Positions 62,330 to 64,000 of a stretch of 64,000 nucleotides of DNA are shown piece after piece. A program made the position numbers and the translations under genes. Where the stretch lies: the NCBI GenBank assembly GCA_028281325.1, contig JANQKC010000016.1, positions 1 through 64,000 of the forward strand, written 5' to 3'. Each line of letters starts with the position of its first letter. Positions within the stretch are counted from its first letter, which is position 1. The notes beneath the pieces are model-generated. The model made no database searches and had not been told where the DNA came from. It worked only from the letters and a program-made list of their open reading frames with translations. Source of the stretch: Alphaproteobacteria bacterium (GTDB lineage Bacteria > Pseudomonadota > Alphaproteobacteria > UBA8366).

Positions 62330-62731
62330 CTAAGCCGGCGCCATCGCGTCCAGAAAACTCCGGATCTTTGCCGCAACCTGCTTGGGATGCGGTTCAAGCG
62401 CCCCATCATATCCTGCCGGATCGAGAAGACTGTTCATGTCGCCGAGCGTGAGGCCGAAGAATCCGGCCACCGCGGCGCGGTCGCTCTGCCCGCCGTACAC
62501 CGGCCAGCAGACCTTGCCCGTTGAGTCTTCTTCAAGACGCAAACCTTGGGCTTTGAACCACGGATGCAAAGCGGCCGCCAAACCAACCGCACACCCTTTC
62601 CCCTGTCCGTACCACCGCGTGAAGGTCAAACGGTCGGCCGGAAGCTCGTCGAGAAAATCGGCAAGCTCGTTCAACCGCTCGCGCCCCGGTGCGGCGTATC
62701 TTGCAATGTCGTCGAATGCTTTCGTTTCCAT
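62330..62731 (-). CDS. conserved hypothetical protein
   Basis: 133 aa. RLNELADFLDELPADRLTFT, RWYGQGKGCAVGLAAALHPW, and near the C-terminus PHPKQVAAKIRSFLDAM. I recall conserved alphaproteobacterial proteins with RWYG-G-GCAVGLAAAL, but no function is known. Cytoplasmic, no membrane segment. Confidence 0.6.
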   Translation of the reverse strand: METKAFDDIARYAAPGRERLNELADFLDELPADRLTFTRWYGQGKGCAVGLAAALHPWFKAQGLRLEEDSTGKVCWPVYGGQSDRAAVAGFFGLTLGDMNSLLDPAGYDGALEPHPKQVAAKIRSFLDAMAPA

Positions 62732-63020
62732 GGCACACCCTGATTCTTGTTATCGCACCATCTAACGTGCGGTTATGGTCCAACTTTATGGCAACACCAT
62801 GACCTCCTTCAACAATCAGGACATGGGCGCCGACTTTATTCGGTCGACGATGACGCGCTGACGCGGCGATACCGTCGCGCAACGCCGACCGCGATTTCGG
62901 AGGCCGTATGGTGCGGCACTCCGGATCGAGACACAATGCCTCCGGCGGATCAAAGGCCATCAAAGTTGAGTTTGTTCTACCTGGGTAAGACTAACGCGCC
63001 GGTGGACCGAACCGGCATGG

Positions 63021-63809
63021 TCAACGGCCGAGGATGCTGCCCTTTATAACCGGGGTGCCATCCGACGGCTGGCTCTCGGTTAGTTTGAAAGTAATGACGC
63101 TCTTGTCGCTGATATCCGTGAACTTGATCGGCACGCCGCGTTCGTCGAACCAAAGTTCATATTTGGCGTCGCCGTCGACCAGGAAGTAATCCGCGCTCAC
63201 GGTTCGACCGGCGAACTCGATATCCTTCTTCACGCCCTCCGACGCGGACACGTTGTACAAGCTTCCGGACTTGGTCCCCATCAGAACCGACGCTTCCAGA
63301 ATATCCTTCGACCAGGGGTTGTTCGGGTAAACATCGGCCGGCGCCTCGCGTCGCCCTTTGGGCGATTCGATCACAAATTTCTCACCGGTCGCACGCCCAT
63401 TTACGCCGCTCTTCTCGCCATTTTCCTGCGTCTTGCTTTCGAAAGACACAAGGCGGCCATTCTTCCAGGTCTCCTTGCTGCTGCCGATTTCCTTATGCGC
63501 GACGACCAAAAGCACTTTGACCTGGACACGGAATTCGTTGCGAACAGAAACCTCCGCGCCCGTGTCACGGATAATGTTCGTATAGGTGCCGATGTTGCCA
63601 TGGGTCGAGTGGTGGACGGCGTAGGTCAAGACTTTCTCGGGGACGCTGCCGTGAACCCCGCCGGTCAAGCCGGGCATCAGCAAACAAGCTCCGACAAACG
63701 ACGCCAGGAACCCGGCGGCCCGACGCGGCCGCACCGACTGAAGCAAGCGACGCCCCCGCGTTTCGCGGCGTTCCGCCGATAGTATCTGTCGCGACAAACC
63801 GTCCATCAT
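63021..63809 (-). CDS. DUF6134-like exported protein
   Basis: 262 aa with a signal-type hydrophobic segment near residues 33-54, after a basic Arg-rich N-terminus that may be a wrong upstream start. Beta-rich body: HSTHGNIGTYTNIIRD, VLLVVAHKEIGSSKETWKNG, YNVSASEGVKKDIEFAG, and YELWFDERGVPIKFTD. The pattern fits DUF6134, an exported family of unknown role. It starts near the right edge; the last 190 bases of the window hold no other gene. Confidence 0.7.
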   Translation of the reverse strand: MMDGLSRQILSAERRETRGRRLLQSVRPRRAAGFLASFVGACLLMPGLTGGVHGSVPEKVLTYAVHHSTHGNIGTYTNIIRDTGAEVSVRNEFRVQVKVLLVVAHKEIGSSKETWKNGRLVSFESKTQENGEKSGVNGRATGEKFVIESPKGRREAPADVYPNNPWSKDILEASVLMGTKSGSLYNVSASEGVKKDIEFAGRTVSADYFLVDGDAKYELWFDERGVPIKFTDISDKSVITFKLTESQPSDGTPVIKGSILGR

Positions 63810-64000
63810 AACGCCTTGTATTTAAGCCGTTTTCTTGATTTCCAGGCGACGATGCCCATCGCATCTCACCGGCGCACCCCAACCCGATAATCAAACATAA
63901 TACTCATGTCGTTGTAAAGATGGAGAGATTGTATTTCTCGCCCGGATACCGGCTCATGCAAGAGCTTCCTTAGTGAAATCTCCTACCGCTAAAGTCTAAA

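Overview
The window looks like a chromosome segment of an alphaproteobacterium, probably a marine or soil Rhodospirillales-type organism. This rests on GC-rich coding DNA, AGGAGG-type ribosome sites, and small conserved proteins (DUF6362, DUF6165 and an ALAR-IE-AW type small protein) that I associate with that group. No tRNA or rRNA gene is present, so the genus is not assigned.

Positions 1 to about 25.5 kb are the structural part of a prophage, transcribed almost entirely leftward. The virion is podovirus-like, with a T7-type head-to-tail portal, a Bbp19-like protein as in Bordetella phage BPP-1, a scaffold, a major capsid protein, a cadherin-like fibre and a beta-helix spike. In transcription order the genes run: TerS, N-terminal ATPase half of the large terminase, a 94-aa tail-associated protein, fibre, spike, a glycosyltransferase remnant, a 69-aa protein, portal, Bbp19, accessory region, scaffold, C-terminal nuclease half of the terminase, accessory region, capsid. 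The two terminase halves lie about 16 kb apart. No integrase, repressor or lysis cassette is visible; these may lie left of the window.

The remarkable part is the accessory content between the phage genes. Four proteins (2911-3927, 6999-7847, 11806-13218, 14778-15815) share short N-terminal motifs (SLF near the start; in three of them an R-I-P-I/V proline motif and a Q-[LI]-AESP motif) but end in unrelated domains: a DUF6973-like domain, a GH108-like muramidase with peptidoglycan-binding domain, a BECR-fold RNase-like domain, and an SLT-like lytic transglycosylase. Each lies next to a small gene whose predicted location suits an immunity protein: membrane-anchored paralogs, periplasmic Cys-containing proteins, a small acidic cytosolic protein, and polytopic membrane proteins. 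The nuclease-type gene has a 5'-truncated, frameshifted second copy downstream. Its toxin core has diverged, while both flanks, including a structured intergenic repeat, are nearly identical. This looks like a phage-carried polymorphic toxin or cargo system. That function is an inference; the modular architecture, repeats and frameshift are directly visible.

From 25.8 to 64 kb the window is ordinary chromosome. It holds metabolic genes (PaaI thioesterase, class IV aminotransferase, threonine synthase, MmgE/PrpD, TauD-type dioxygenase), pieces of a phospholipid transport system (lone MlaF-like and MlaC-like genes), DUF6165 plus a GT9 glycosyltransferase, cytochrome c', and a LysR regulator with a perfect palindrome at its start. 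A Gld-type ABC export cluster (ATPase, permease, GldG, DUF4340) follows, then a membrane/stress group (Sel1-repeat protein, DUF2628, PrsW protease, PH-like protein), a CHAP-SH3 protein, a receiver-domain protein, a LOG-family enzyme, a FecR/RTX secreted protein and an MreB homolog. Non-coding signals include several intrinsic terminators, a structured RNA candidate near 56.9 kb and an orphan rightward terminator near 55.25 kb.
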